Under the pieces are notes generated by a model. It saw only the letters and a list, made by a program, of their open reading frames with translations. It did no database searches and had not been told where the DNA came from. A stretch of DNA of 64,000 nucleotides from contig NZ_FUXX01000004.1 of NCBI RefSeq assembly GCF_900167015.1, positions 49,759-113,758 of the forward strand, read 5' to 3'. The position numbers and the translations under genes were made by a program. This DNA is from Succinivibrio dextrinosolvens DSM 3072 (lineage in GTDB: Bacteria > Pseudomonadota > Gammaproteobacteria > Enterobacterales > Succinivibrionaceae). Shown here piece by piece: positions 18,881-27,201 of this stretch (position 1 is its first letter; every line of letters begins with the position of its first letter).

Positions 18881-19744
18881 CTAGATTAAAGCCAGAGTAT
18901 CCTTATCGTAGTTTGTAATCATAAGCTCATTAACAGCATTTCGCTTTGTGATATTTGAGTTGATTCTACGACTTACAGCAACTGTATTGATATTAAAGTT
19001 CTTATACAGCTCCCTAATATGAGGAACATCTGAGTTTGACTGCAGGAATTTAATTCCCCTCTTATGTAGCTGAACACAGGACTCATACAATCTTAAATGC
19101 TCATCCTGTTTAAATGATTCTGACTGATACTGAGTGAAATTTGCAGTCTTAGATATAGGGAAGTAAGGTGGGTCAAGATAAACAAAAGCATCATCTGGAA
19201 TAATATCAAGCAATGACTGATAATCCTGATTGAGAATACTGATATTCTTCTGGTTTAGGAAAGAAGAACATGCCTCCAGCGTTGGAGTATCACAGATAGT
19301 CGGATTCTTGTAATTTCCAAAAGGAGTATTAAAGTAGTTTTTCTTGGAGACTCTATAAAGACCGTTATAGCAGGTTTTCATAAGAAAAATAAAACGAGCA
19401 GCCCTCTCCACTGCAGATCTTTTATCAAAATCAGGCTCTCTATCCCAGGATCTAATTTCATCAAATAGCTTCCTGTCATAGATTAGAGTTGAAAGGTAGA
19501 ACTCCAGTTCACCAAGATTGGATTTGATTACATTATATGCATTGATAAGCTCAGAGTTGGAGTCATTGATAATAGCCCTATCAAAATTCAGTGCCATAAG
19601 AACAGCACCAGAACCGACAAAGGGTTCAACATAGGTTGAAATATGCTCTGGGATGTACTGTAAAAGACTCGGAATACTTGTTGTTTTCCCTCCTACCCAT
19701 TTTACGAATGGTTTTAGGTTTGGAAAAGTGTTTGGGCTATGCAT
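18881..19744 (-). CDS. Dam-family DNA adenine-N6 methyltransferase (copy 1)
   Basis: The enzyme uses S-adenosylmethionine to methylate adenine in a short DNA site, probably GATC. The class alpha (D12) order is visible: KWVGGK near 15-20, SAM motif PFVGSG (41-46), YNGLYRVSKKNYFNTPFGNYK (127-147), catalytic DPPY (191-194), and the target-recognition end RRINSNITKRNAVNELMITNY. The last segment resembles DpnM/phage-type Dam more than E. coli Dam. No restriction gene is adjacent, so it is a solitary methylase. AAGGAG precedes the ATG. A second, divergent copy lies at 30435-31250; the two frame the catabolic island. Confidence 0.9.
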   Translation of the reverse strand: MHSPNTFPNLKPFVKWVGGKTTSIPSLLQYIPEHISTYVEPFVGSGAVLMALNFDRAIINDSNSELINAYNVIKSNLGELEFYLSTLIYDRKLFDEIRSWDREPDFDKRSAVERAARFIFLMKTCYNGLYRVSKKNYFNTPFGNYKNPTICDTPTLEACSSFLNQKNISILNQDYQSLLDIIPDDAFVYLDPPYFPISKTANFTQYQSESFKQDEHLRLYESCVQLHKRGIKFLQSNSDVPHIRELYKNFNINTVAVSRRINSNITKRNAVNELMITNYDKDTLALI

Positions 19745-19831
19745 GTTATAAAAACTCCTTATACCTCCTATATTTTACAGAATTCTGATGAACTTTTACT
19801 CCCGTGATACGTTATTGCTCAGATTTTTAAC

Positions 19832-19856
19832 AAAAAAAGGAGGAACAAAGTCCTCC
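19832..19856 (-). terminator. Rho-independent terminator after the sialidase-fold gene
   Basis: On the minus strand GGAGGA and TCCTCC (plus 19851-19856 and 19839-19844) form a 6-bp G+C-rich stem with a 6-base loop, followed by seven T. It lies just beyond the stop at 19888. Confidence 0.85.
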
Positions 19857-19887
19857 ATAATTCAATAACTACAAAGATTGAGGAAAA

Positions 19888-21048
19888 TCAGGAAACCTTA
19901 GCAGAAGTAGGATTGTATAGACCAACCTTCTCTCTCTTCTTACCAGCAACACTTTCTTCACTAAGAGTTACATACTTAACGCCCTGTCTGTCATGATAAG
20001 CATAAGCAAGATGCAACATACCATCTGAAGACTGCATTAAAAATGGATATTCGTACTGCTTATTATTGGTACGGTTTTCTTCGCCAACATATCCCTGACC
20101 TAATTCAATATTTCTAATCATAGGGAAAGTCTTACCACCATCCTCTGAAAGAGCAATTGCAACTGGGCAGCGAAGTCCTGGCCATGCAGCTTTACCCTTT
20201 ACAGGATTTGGAGTGCAAGTTGGATTGTAGGCAATTGCAATACGACCACTCTTTAGCTTGATTGCACTGATACTTGAATTATTATTTGGTAATGGAGAAG
20301 GAAGAGGAACACTCCATGAATCACCATTGTCCAATGATTCACTTCTATAGATGAAGTCAGCTTCCCTACTGCGCATAAATGCAACCAGATGAGATTCTTC
20401 GAGCTCTACAACGTTAGCATGAACTCGACCTGAGCTCTGAGGCATATCAACCTGTCTCCAGGTCTTTCCCTGATCATCAGAGATCTGGAATGCGGTAGGA
20501 TCACCTGACAGTCCATCAGGAGAGTCTGTGCACAGCCAGTTTGAGAAGATCCAGCGTCCATTCTTTAAAACCTGAATTGGCTGACGGCAGAAAGTTCCCT
20601 CGCGAGCAAACATGGTTTCGTACTTGCTCCAGGTCTTACCTCCATCTGTTGATTTCTGGCAGCGAACCTGAGATGTATACTGCATGTTATCCTTACCTTC
20701 GGTTCTGGCCTTCTGTGCAGTGTACATACACCATACAGCATTATCAGGGCCGTAGAATAATGAAGGATTCTGCTCACTGCGCTCAGGATCGGATGAAACC
20801 TGAACAGGATCTGACCACTTGGTATCACCGTGCTTTAAAGAAGCACAGACAATACTTACATCAGGGCTACCTTCAAAAGATCCTGCAAACCAGCAGCATA
20901 ATAAATCCTTGTTAGGTAACTCTAAAATTGCAGGAGAGTGAGCTGTACGATAAGGACCAGGAGGAAGCAGAGCTTCAACGGTGTTCATGCCCTCATTCTC
21001 GTACATGGTGCCATCATTTGTAAGACCCGGTAATTTCTTATAATTCAT
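19888..21048 (-). CDS. Sialidase-fold (BNR/Asp-box) protein, cytoplasmic
   Basis: The 386-residue protein has four Asp boxes of the S-x-D-x-G-x-x-W type: STDGGKTW (133-140), SDDQGKTW (190-197), SLDNGDSW (238-245) and SEDGGKTF (301-308), typical of six-bladed sialidase-fold propellers. It has no signal peptide and so should act on an imported compound. The first blade has YRTAHSPAI and later CRQPIQVLKNGRW, but the full arginine triad of true sialidases cannot be confirmed by eye. It is the last gene of the receptor-permease-yhcH operon. It may be a glycosidase, lyase or epimerase for the imported sugar; a true sialic acid substrate is unproven. Confidence 0.8.
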   Translation of the reverse strand: MNYKKLPGLTNDGTMYENEGMNTVEALLPPGPYRTAHSPAILELPNKDLLCCWFAGSFEGSPDVSIVCASLKHGDTKWSDPVQVSSDPERSEQNPSLFYGPDNAVWCMYTAQKARTEGKDNMQYTSQVRCQKSTDGGKTWSKYETMFAREGTFCRQPIQVLKNGRWIFSNWLCTDSPDGLSGDPTAFQISDDQGKTWRQVDMPQSSGRVHANVVELEESHLVAFMRSREADFIYRSESLDNGDSWSVPLPSPLPNNNSSISAIKLKSGRIAIAYNPTCTPNPVKGKAAWPGLRCPVAIALSEDGGKTFPMIRNIELGQGYVGEENRTNNKQYEYPFLMQSSDGMLHLAYAYHDRQGVKYVTLSEESVAGKKREKVGLYNPTSAKVS

Positions 21049-21055
21049 TTTATTC

Positions 21056-21499
21056 TCACATTACTGGTAGTTTCATTACTACTTTTAAATAATCGTTCTG
21101 AGATTCAAGATGCTTACAGGCTTTGTGAGCATCTTGAGGGAAGGCTACCCATGACATACCTTCTTCAATTCTGAAAGTATGGGCAACTGGACCTTTGAAC
21201 ATTTCGCGCTCTTTTTCCTCGGAGTAAGGTACACTCTGTGTAAGGCGGGAAATATCTTCCCATACAACAATCTCTGATCCTGACAGGATAATCTGAACGT
21301 CAATGTATTTGCGGTGAGCTTCATAGTCTCCGCTATCCACAGGGGAGGTACTCCCCTGCTGAATCATAAAGAATCCACCTTCAAATTCATAACGGCCAGC
21401 TTTTTTGTCTGTTAAGGCATTCAGAGCTGCTAAACCTGCCTTTAGATTTGGGAGCATGCTCTGATACTTCATCAGGTTTTCGGTTCTATCTATAATCAT
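21056..21499 (-). CDS. YhcH/YjgK/YiaL family cupin protein
   Basis: This 147-residue family (DUF386) forms a cupin-like barrel. Members accompany sugar-acid and sialic acid operons (yhcH/nanQ, yiaL) and some help anomer conversion. Signature parts are DSGDYEAHRKYIDVQIILSG and VAFPQDAHKACKH, which carry the metal-binding histidines. The ATG overlaps the stop of the TRAP permease by four bases (ATGA), showing coupling. Its companion genes suggest it handles the transported sugar or its ring-opened form. Confidence 0.87.
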   Translation of the reverse strand: MIIDRTENLMKYQSMLPNLKAGLAALNALTDKKAGRYEFEGGFFMIQQGSTSPVDSGDYEAHRKYIDVQIILSGSEIVVWEDISRLTQSVPYSEEKEREMFKGPVAHTFRIEEGMSWVAFPQDAHKACKHLESQNDYLKVVMKLPVM

Positions 21500-23478
21500 G
21501 CCATCACCTTTGTGTTAACTGCATGACCAGCATGATGACGATTCATTACAAGAACGAATGTACCTAATGCAACTGCAGCAATTGAGGTAGTCATATCAGG
21601 GCTTATAAAGCCTAATGCCACGACAAAGGACAGTACTCTTAACCAGACAGGCATAGTAGTCTTGTAGTAACCTGCAACAGTTAAGGCTAAGAAGTAAGTA
21701 CCAATCAGCAACTGAATAGCACCGATAGCAATCTCGATAATTGAGCCTTCCAGAAGAATTGCAGGGTTGTATACGAACACGAATGGAACCATGAAGCCTA
21801 CCAGTGCGAACAGCATACCGTTGATACCAGTCTTCATTGCATCCGCACCTGCAATACCAGCAGCAGTATATGAAGCAACACATACAGGAGGTGTAATCTG
21901 AGCCATAATGCCGTAGTAGAATACGAACATGTTGGCGCATAGAGCATCAACACCTAATGCACGAATAATTGGAACGAACAGGATTACACCAACCAGGTAT
22001 GCAGCAACTGTTGGAAGAGCCATACCTAAAAGCATACATCCGACCATTGCAACTAACAGAGCTAAGAACAGGTAGTTTGTACCTAATGAACCGATTAGTG
22101 ATGACAGGTTGGTTGCAAGTGAAGTCTGACCTGTTACAACGTTGATTATGATACCGCATGCAGCAGTTGGAATTGCAATTTCTGCAGACTGTTTTGCACC
22201 ACGCAGACAGCAGTTCCATAAAGACTTAAGACCAGCAAAGTTCTTTCTATCATTTACAAAGTAGCTGATTACATTACAGATCAGAACTGAAATAATACCA
22301 ACCATACCGGCACGCATCAGAGATGAACCTGAAATAATCCATACAACCAGCAGGATAACAGGAGTCAATAGATACAGACGTGGAAGAATTGGCTGTTCAA
22401 TAACAATCTTGGCATCAGCTGCGCTTGATCTTACAGAACGCTTCTTAGCGATATATGTAACAAGTACGAAGACACCAAAGTAGTATGCAAATGCAGGAAT
22501 GATAGCAGCACAGGCAACACTGAAATAGCTTACACCTAACATCTCGGCCATAATAAAGGCGCCAACACCCATGATAGGAGGCATGATCTGACCACCAGTT
22601 GAAGCAACCGCCTCAATAGCACCTGCTTCCTGAGGAGCATAACCGATTCTCTTCATCATAGGGATGGTCATAACACCGGTTGTAGATACGTTTGCTACAG
22701 CTGAACCTGAAACCATACCCATCATACCTGATGATAGAACAGCAGCTTTTGCAGGACCACCGGCAGAACCGTTTGAGAACTTCATACCGATATCAATCAG
22801 AAGCTGACCGCCACCGCAGGTACTGAAGAATACACCGAATACAATGAAATAGAACAGAGCTGATGCAGAAGTATATAAAGGGGTACCAAATACACCTGCC
22901 TCGCCCATGGTCATACCGGTTGTGAACTGGTCAAGCATCTGCTCGAAGCCGACTGACTTGGTATAGAACACACCAGGTAAATATGGAGACAGCCATGCAA
23001 ATGCGATGAATGCAAGGATGAAGAAGAACAGAATTAGACCTAATGAACGTCTTACTGCCTCAAGTAACAGCAGAATGGTTATAACCATGATCTGCTTGTC
23101 TATTAACTCAACATCATCAATGAATGGGGTAAAGTCACGTAACCTTTCAAAGTTTGTTACAACATAGTATAGAAGGTAACCGATTGCAGCAAATGAAACT
23201 AGATCCAGGATATTCAGGAATGAGTATTTGCTTAGAGTTTTCTCATCTACAGTTGTTCCGCTCAGTTCAGCCTTGAGCTTGGTTTTCTTGCGGTAAGTGT
23301 AATCAACTGGCATATACAGATAGATTACAGTTAAAGCGAACACTAAATGCAGTGGGCTCTGCAGCATTGGTGTCAGCTGCTTGAATAAAGCCAGATAAAT
23401 CTGGAAACAGAAGAAAGCTGCGGTAACGACAATAACAGCAGTCTTTCTAATGTCGAATTTTTTTACTTCCTCTGACAT
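21496..23478 (-). CDS. TRAP transporter fused permease (TAXI-type, DctQM fusion)
   Basis: The inner-membrane permease drives sodium-coupled uptake with the TAXI receptor. At 660 residues it joins the small four-helix subunit (N-terminal about 180 residues, including LLLLEAVRRSLGLILFFF) to the large 12-helix subunit. The DctM-like part shows GMMGMVSGSAVANVSTTGVMTIPMMKRIGY, GGQIMPPIMGVGAFIMAE and a repeated half with MALPTVAAYLVGV and QITPPVCVASY. It lies between the receptor gene and yhcH. The substrate is not defined by the sequence. Confidence 0.95.
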   Translation of the reverse strand: MSEEVKKFDIRKTAVIVVTAAFFCFQIYLALFKQLTPMLQSPLHLVFALTVIYLYMPVDYTYRKKTKLKAELSGTTVDEKTLSKYSFLNILDLVSFAAIGYLLYYVVTNFERLRDFTPFIDDVELIDKQIMVITILLLLEAVRRSLGLILFFFILAFIAFAWLSPYLPGVFYTKSVGFEQMLDQFTTGMTMGEAGVFGTPLYTSASALFYFIVFGVFFSTCGGGQLLIDIGMKFSNGSAGGPAKAAVLSSGMMGMVSGSAVANVSTTGVMTIPMMKRIGYAPQEAGAIEAVASTGGQIMPPIMGVGAFIMAEMLGVSYFSVACAAIIPAFAYYFGVFVLVTYIAKKRSVRSSAADAKIVIEQPILPRLYLLTPVILLVVWIISGSSLMRAGMVGIISVLICNVISYFVNDRKNFAGLKSLWNCCLRGAKQSAEIAIPTAACGIIINVVTGQTSLATNLSSLIGSLGTNYLFLALLVAMVGCMLLGMALPTVAAYLVGVILFVPIIRALGVDALCANMFVFYYGIMAQITPPVCVASYTAAGIAGADAMKTGINGMLFALVGFMVPFVFVYNPAILLEGSIIEIAIGAIQLLIGTYFLALTVAGYYKTTMPVWLRVLSFVVALGFISPDMTTSIAAVALGTFVLVMNRHHAGHAVNTKVMA

Positions 23479-23503
23479 GATAGCCTCGATAACTTCAGAA
23501 AAT

Positions 23504-23523
23504 GAGGGGGAGAACTCCCCCTC
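23504..23523 (-). terminator. Intra-operon hairpin between receptor and permease genes
   Basis: GAGGGGGAG (23504-23512) and CTCCCCCTC (23515-23523) make a very stable 9-bp stem with a minimal loop. On the minus strand it is followed only by CATTTTCTG. Such hairpins commonly keep receptor mRNA more abundant than permease mRNA by partial termination or by blocking 3' exonucleases. Confidence 0.75.
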
Positions 23524-23545
23524 TTTAAGTTGTCATGTATTAGTT

Positions 23546-24568
23546 TTATTCAGCCTTATAACCTTTCTCCTGGTAGTAAGCCTTTGCACCTGGATGTAAG
23601 TCAACACCGGTAACAGCCTTGGAACCTGCAACCTTTGGATCAAAGTACTTCATTGATGCTACCTGATCACCTAAAGCATCAGCATTCTCACAAACAGCCT
23701 TTGCCAAATGATAAGCAACCGCCTCATCCATGGTTGAAGAAACGAGAACTAACTGCTGAGAACCAACAGTCTTAATCTGCTCAGTCTGGCCTTTCCAGGT
23801 ATTTGGCTCAACAGTGACGTAGTTGTAACCCATCTCAACAAGCTTGTCTAAGGTTGAATCAGCTAACTGAACATCCACCATATCGTGAGTCATGCATAGC
23901 TCGGTAGTATTTGACTGACCAGCACCAATGTGGTCGATTGTCATATCGTAGATGTCGTCCTGTAAACCTGACTTAATTGCGTCACCGCCTGTCTTTTCAA
24001 CAACACCGCCCCAGGCCTTGACATCCTCAAGCTTTGCGCCTAAAGCTTCGAATAACTTCTCAGCTGAAAGCTCACCTAAAGTACCATTCTTCTTAATAAC
24101 AATCTTTACAGGATGCTTCTTTGCAACTAACTCTTCAATGGTCTTAATACCAGTCTTATCAACAAACTTCTTAGTAAACATAACATTGATAAAATCATGA
24201 CCTAAACCACCAGCGATTGCTGCAATGTTAGGAGTTGGCTTCTTGCCCAGAATACCGTCTTCCTTTGACCACTTTGAAGGTGCTGAGTTTGACATAACAA
24301 CATCACACTTTGCAGCGTTATTTACAATTAGAGGAGCACCAACTGCACCAGGAGAAGTGGTGGTGATAGTGATGTTTGAGCCCTTTGGTAATTCTTTTAA
24401 CATAACAGACTGAATAGCTGTCGCATAAGTATATGCAGCAGTTCCAACTTCCTGTGCAGCAAAGGTCAGGTTAACTGGCTTATCTAAATCATATGCTGCA
24501 TTTGCGCTGAAAATAGGTGCAACAGCAATACATGCTGCTAATGCCAATTTAGAAAAAGAATGTTTCAT
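23546..24568 (-). CDS. TAXI-family TRAP transporter solute receptor
   Basis: This periplasmic substrate-binding protein has a signal peptide (MKHSFSKLALAACIAVAPIFSANA) and the TAXI-family start FAAQEVGTAAYTYATAIQSVM, where GT-A-Y binds the ligand. Further typical parts are TTTSPGAVGAPLIVNNAAKCDVV and IDHIGAGQSNTTELCMTHDM. The 340-residue length fits the family. It is the first gene of the minus-strand operon, and its promoter region contains ATGATT half-sites also found before the divergent kinase gene, pointing to joint control. Confidence 0.95.
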   Translation of the reverse strand: MKHSFSKLALAACIAVAPIFSANAAYDLDKPVNLTFAAQEVGTAAYTYATAIQSVMLKELPKGSNITITTTSPGAVGAPLIVNNAAKCDVVMSNSAPSKWSKEDGILGKKPTPNIAAIAGGLGHDFINVMFTKKFVDKTGIKTIEELVAKKHPVKIVIKKNGTLGELSAEKLFEALGAKLEDVKAWGGVVEKTGGDAIKSGLQDDIYDMTIDHIGAGQSNTTELCMTHDMVDVQLADSTLDKLVEMGYNYVTVEPNTWKGQTEQIKTVGSQQLVLVSSTMDEAVAYHLAKAVCENADALGDQVASMKYFDPKVAGSKAVTGVDLHPGAKAYYQEKGYKAE

Positions 24569-24979
24569 GGATATGCTCCTGTATGTTTGTAGTCTTTAAA
24601 TGTGAAACTCATAATTCTTGAGATCATGGAATACACGATCGATCTGTTACATTGCTGAGTATAAAAAAGCAAAAATGATTATAAAAGCTCAAAGATGATT
24701 AAACGTGATAAAACGCACTCATTTTTTTTTAATCTTTTGATTTTTTTCAGTAATTTATAAATAAAAAGACAAATAAATTATTATTTATAGATAAGGAAAT
24801 TAAATAAATTACGTTTAATAACAGGCAGATAGTAATAATAAACAAAAATACCGTTCGATGATTATTTTTATTTAAATTCTATGAAACAGATCTTTTTTTA
24901 TGAGTAGAATTTTGATTATATAAAAAAAATGGCTGAGTAATCATTTGATTATTCAGTCATTTATGTTAAAAACATCGCA
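24569..24979 (-). promoter_or_regulatory. 411-base receptor promoter region with repeated half-sites
   Basis: No gene is seen in this very A+T-rich stretch. ATGATT occurs at 24675-24680 and 24695-24700 and GTGATA at 24705-24710, so the repeats are spaced by 20 and 10 bases, two turns and one turn of DNA. On the minus strand ATGATTATA reads TATAATCAT and could also be a -10 element for the receptor gene. The words match the half-sites in the deoR-kinase promoter. The far end (24921-24960) is the deoR terminator. Confidence 0.5.
24921..24960 (-). terminator. Rho-independent terminator after the deoR-type gene
   Basis: The 15-base arms 24929-24943 and 24946-24960 pair with two wobble positions. 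On the minus strand the stem is followed by eight T. It ends transcription of the regulator before the receptor promoter. Confidence 0.85.
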
Positions 24980-25732
24980 TTAAGCAAGAATAAGTTTTAT
25001 TCCAAGACTTCTAATCTGTTCAGCTACAGATTCAGGTAGATTATTATCAGTAATAATCACGTCAATATCTCTGATATCAGCAACCGAGAACAGCTGACTC
25101 TTACCGTATTTACTGCTGTCTGCAAGTAATACAGTACAGGCACCTGATTCAATTAAATCATGTTTGAAATTTGCCTTGTCTGAGGTTGGAGCAGTAATAC
25201 CATACTTAATATCCCAGGCGTTGCAGCTGATAAACGCATAATCCGGATGTAATCTGCTCAATACATTTCTTGCAATTTCACCAATACATGACTGACTGCT
25301 TGAATCCAGTTCTCCACCAGTGATAACTACTGATACATTCTGATTATCAGAAAGCAGCATACCTATATTCAGATCTGAGGTAATAACCTTCAGAGGAATA
25401 TTATTGAGTTTTCTTGCAAGCTCAATGGTTGTTGTACCAGCATCAAGAATCAGGGAGTTGCCTGAATTTACAAGCTTAACAGCCTCGTTGGCAATTCTAA
25501 TTTTTGCTTCATGATGCTGTCCAACCTTCTCACTGGTTGTTGGCTGACGAACTGAGTTATTTAGAGTTACAGAACCATGAACTCTATAAACTGTTCCATC
25601 ATTATTCAGTTTGATTAGATCTCGTCGAATTGTTGCAGCTGAAGCTCCAGTAACCTTTACCAGATCATCTACAGTAGCAAGATTGTGATTCTTAAGATAA
25701 TCAAGAATACTTTGCAGTCTGTCTTGTGTCAT
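24980..25732 (-). CDS. DeoR-family transcriptional regulator
   Basis: The 250-residue protein has the N-terminal DeoR helix-turn-helix (RLQSILDYLKNHNLATVDDLVKVTGASAATIRRDLIKL; recognition-helix end IRRDL) and the sugar-phosphate-sensing isomerase-like domain with LDAGTTTIELARKL, VVITGGELDSSSQSCIG and ITDNNL. DeoR proteins usually repress catabolic operons and respond to a phosphorylated intermediate. It lies between the two arms of the island and is divergent from the kinase gene, so it probably controls itself, the catabolic operon and perhaps the receptor operon. Confidence 0.95.
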   Translation of the reverse strand: MTQDRLQSILDYLKNHNLATVDDLVKVTGASAATIRRDLIKLNNDGTVYRVHGSVTLNNSVRQPTTSEKVGQHHEAKIRIANEAVKLVNSGNSLILDAGTTTIELARKLNNIPLKVITSDLNIGMLLSDNQNVSVVITGGELDSSSQSCIGEIARNVLSRLHPDYAFISCNAWDIKYGITAPTSDKANFKHDLIESGACTVLLADSSKYGKSQLFSVADIRDIDVIITDNNLPESVAEQIRSLGIKLILA

Positions 25733-25771
25733 TGCTGTTACCTATATAAATGCGATGTTTGAATTATTCTA

Positions 25772-25881
25772 GTGATTTAATTCAATCATAATTTTAACAT
25801 ATTTGACTATAAAATTGTAGCTTGCGTGAGTATAATCACGTTTTTTTTAGTATGATTATTTATAATCACTCATGTAATCAC
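25772..25881. promoter_or_regulatory. Candidate DeoR operators in the divergent promoter
   Basis: Two 18-base palindromes share the pattern RTGATT-N6-AATCAY: GTGATT-taattc-AATCAT (25772-25789) and ATGATT-atttat-AATCAC (25852-25869), exactly 80 bases apart. Extra AATCAC half-sites lie at 25834-25839 and 25876-25881. The latter ends 16 bases before the kinase ATG. Two half-sites sit inside TATAATCAC, so -10 elements and operators may overlap. Assignment to the adjacent DeoR protein is inferred from position. Confidence 0.6.
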
Positions 25882-25897
25882 AAAAAGGAAAAACAAA

Positions 25898-27196
25898 ATG
25901 ACATTATTACCAAAAATAGCAATTATAGCCGATGACCTGACAGGCTCAGCAGACAGTGCTGTCCAGTTTGCATCTGCTTCAATGGCTACTGCTGTGGTAA
26001 TGCCAGAGACAAAAATTCCTGAAAGCAACAATCTTGATGTAATTGTGATTGATAGTGAATCACGAGATATAGATGAAAAGATTGCTTATAAAGAAGTATC
26101 TGCAGCCTGCAGAAAGGTCCTTTCACTAAATAAAGATATTCTTCTATATAAAAAGGTAGATTCTACCTTAAGAGGAAATATCGGAGCAGAGCTACAGGCA
26201 GTATTCGATGAGTTTAAACCAAAGATTATTATCTTCTCTCCTGCATTTATTCCATCAAAAAGGACAACTGTAAATGGAGTTCAGCTTTTAGATGGAGTAA
26301 GGCTTGAAGAAACAGAGCTTGCTGGAATACCAAAGAGCCCCGTTACCACTTCTGATATAAAGACAATAATAAAAAAACAGAGTGCACTTAAATGCTCAAA
26401 CCTTTATATAGATGAGCTAAATAAAGGGGTTGATGAAATACGACAGAAGATTAATCAAGCCATAGCAGATGAAGTAAAGATTTTAATCTGTGATGCAACA
26501 GAACCACAGCATCAGGAACTACTTGTTCAAGCCTGTGATTCAATAAATCAGCAAGTAGTATTCTGCGGTTCAGCCGGTCTGGCTCTTGCTTTAAGCAGAC
26601 GCTACGCATCATCCCAGAAGAGCGCCTTAAAACCAATTAGTGGCGTATCAAAAATTCTAGTCCTTGCAGGTTCTATTAGTCAGACAACACGCAGACAGAC
26701 TGTTGAGCTTCTGAATAATTACGATTGTGAACTGATTAGAACAAATCCAGAACTTACAGTTTCTTCTCCAAAAGAGTCTGCAAAAGACTGCAGCAAAAAA
26801 ATAAAGGATGCTCTTGCAAAGAGCGACATTGTTGTAGTCTGTGCAGCCTTTGAGGAATCAGATGTTCAGAGAACTGCAAAAGAAGGAGAAAGATTAGGAA
26901 TTTCCTTCTTTGAGATTGGAGAAATCATGGCCAGCTGTATGTCAGACATTATGCGTGAATGTGCAGAACTGTTTGACGCCTATGTCCTTACAGGCGGAGA
27001 TACTGCAATTCATGCATGCAAAGCCTGTAACGCAGGAATGCTGGAAATAATAGAGGAAGTTCAGAGTGGAATTCCTTTAACAAAGATTTTAACTGGTAAC
27101 CTAAAGGATCGTTATCTGGTTACCAAAGCAGGTGCATTCGGAAACGAAAATGCTTTTACCGATGCAGTACACAAATTTAAAAACTTGGAGAAATAA
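25898..27196 (+). CDS. Four-carbon acid sugar kinase family protein (DUF1537)
   Basis: Members such as DtnK, LtnK, DenK and OtnK phosphorylate D/L-threonate, D-erythronate or 3-oxo-tetronate. The N-terminal IAIIADDLTGSADSAVQFA is the substrate-binding signature. The linker IFSPAFIPSKRTTVNG and the C-terminal YVLTGGDTAIHACKA (ATP-binding domain) complete the two-domain family at 432 residues. It is followed five bases later by pdxA2, the known partner that oxidises and decarboxylates 4-phospho-tetronates. The exact stereoisomer used cannot be told. AAAGGA precedes the ATG, and DeoR-type operators lie upstream. Confidence 0.92.
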   Translation: MTLLPKIAIIADDLTGSADSAVQFASASMATAVVMPETKIPESNNLDVIVIDSESRDIDEKIAYKEVSAACRKVLSLNKDILLYKKVDSTLRGNIGAELQAVFDEFKPKIIIFSPAFIPSKRTTVNGVQLLDGVRLEETELAGIPKSPVTTSDIKTIIKKQSALKCSNLYIDELNKGVDEIRQKINQAIADEVKILICDATEPQHQELLVQACDSINQQVVFCGSAGLALALSRRYASSQKSALKPISGVSKILVLAGSISQTTRRQTVELLNNYDCELIRTNPELTVSSPKESAKDCSKKIKDALAKSDIVVVCAAFEESDVQRTAKEGERLGISFFEIGEIMASCMSDIMRECAELFDAYVLTGGDTAIHACKACNAGMLEIIEEVQSGIPLTKILTGNLKDRYLVTKAGAFGNENAFTDAVHKFKNLEK

Positions 27197-27201
27197 TTAA
27201 A

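Noticed and set aside
18881..19744. Adenine methylase copy 1 as part of a restriction-modification system.
   Set aside because: No endonuclease gene lies on either side; neighbours are sanA-like and catabolic genes.
19888..24568. Reading the receptor-permease-yhcH-sialidase operon as a standard sialic acid uptake system.
   Set aside because: The receptor is TAXI-type, not SiaP/DctP-type, and no nanE, nanK or nagAB is present; the partner catabolic genes point to a tetronate-type end route.
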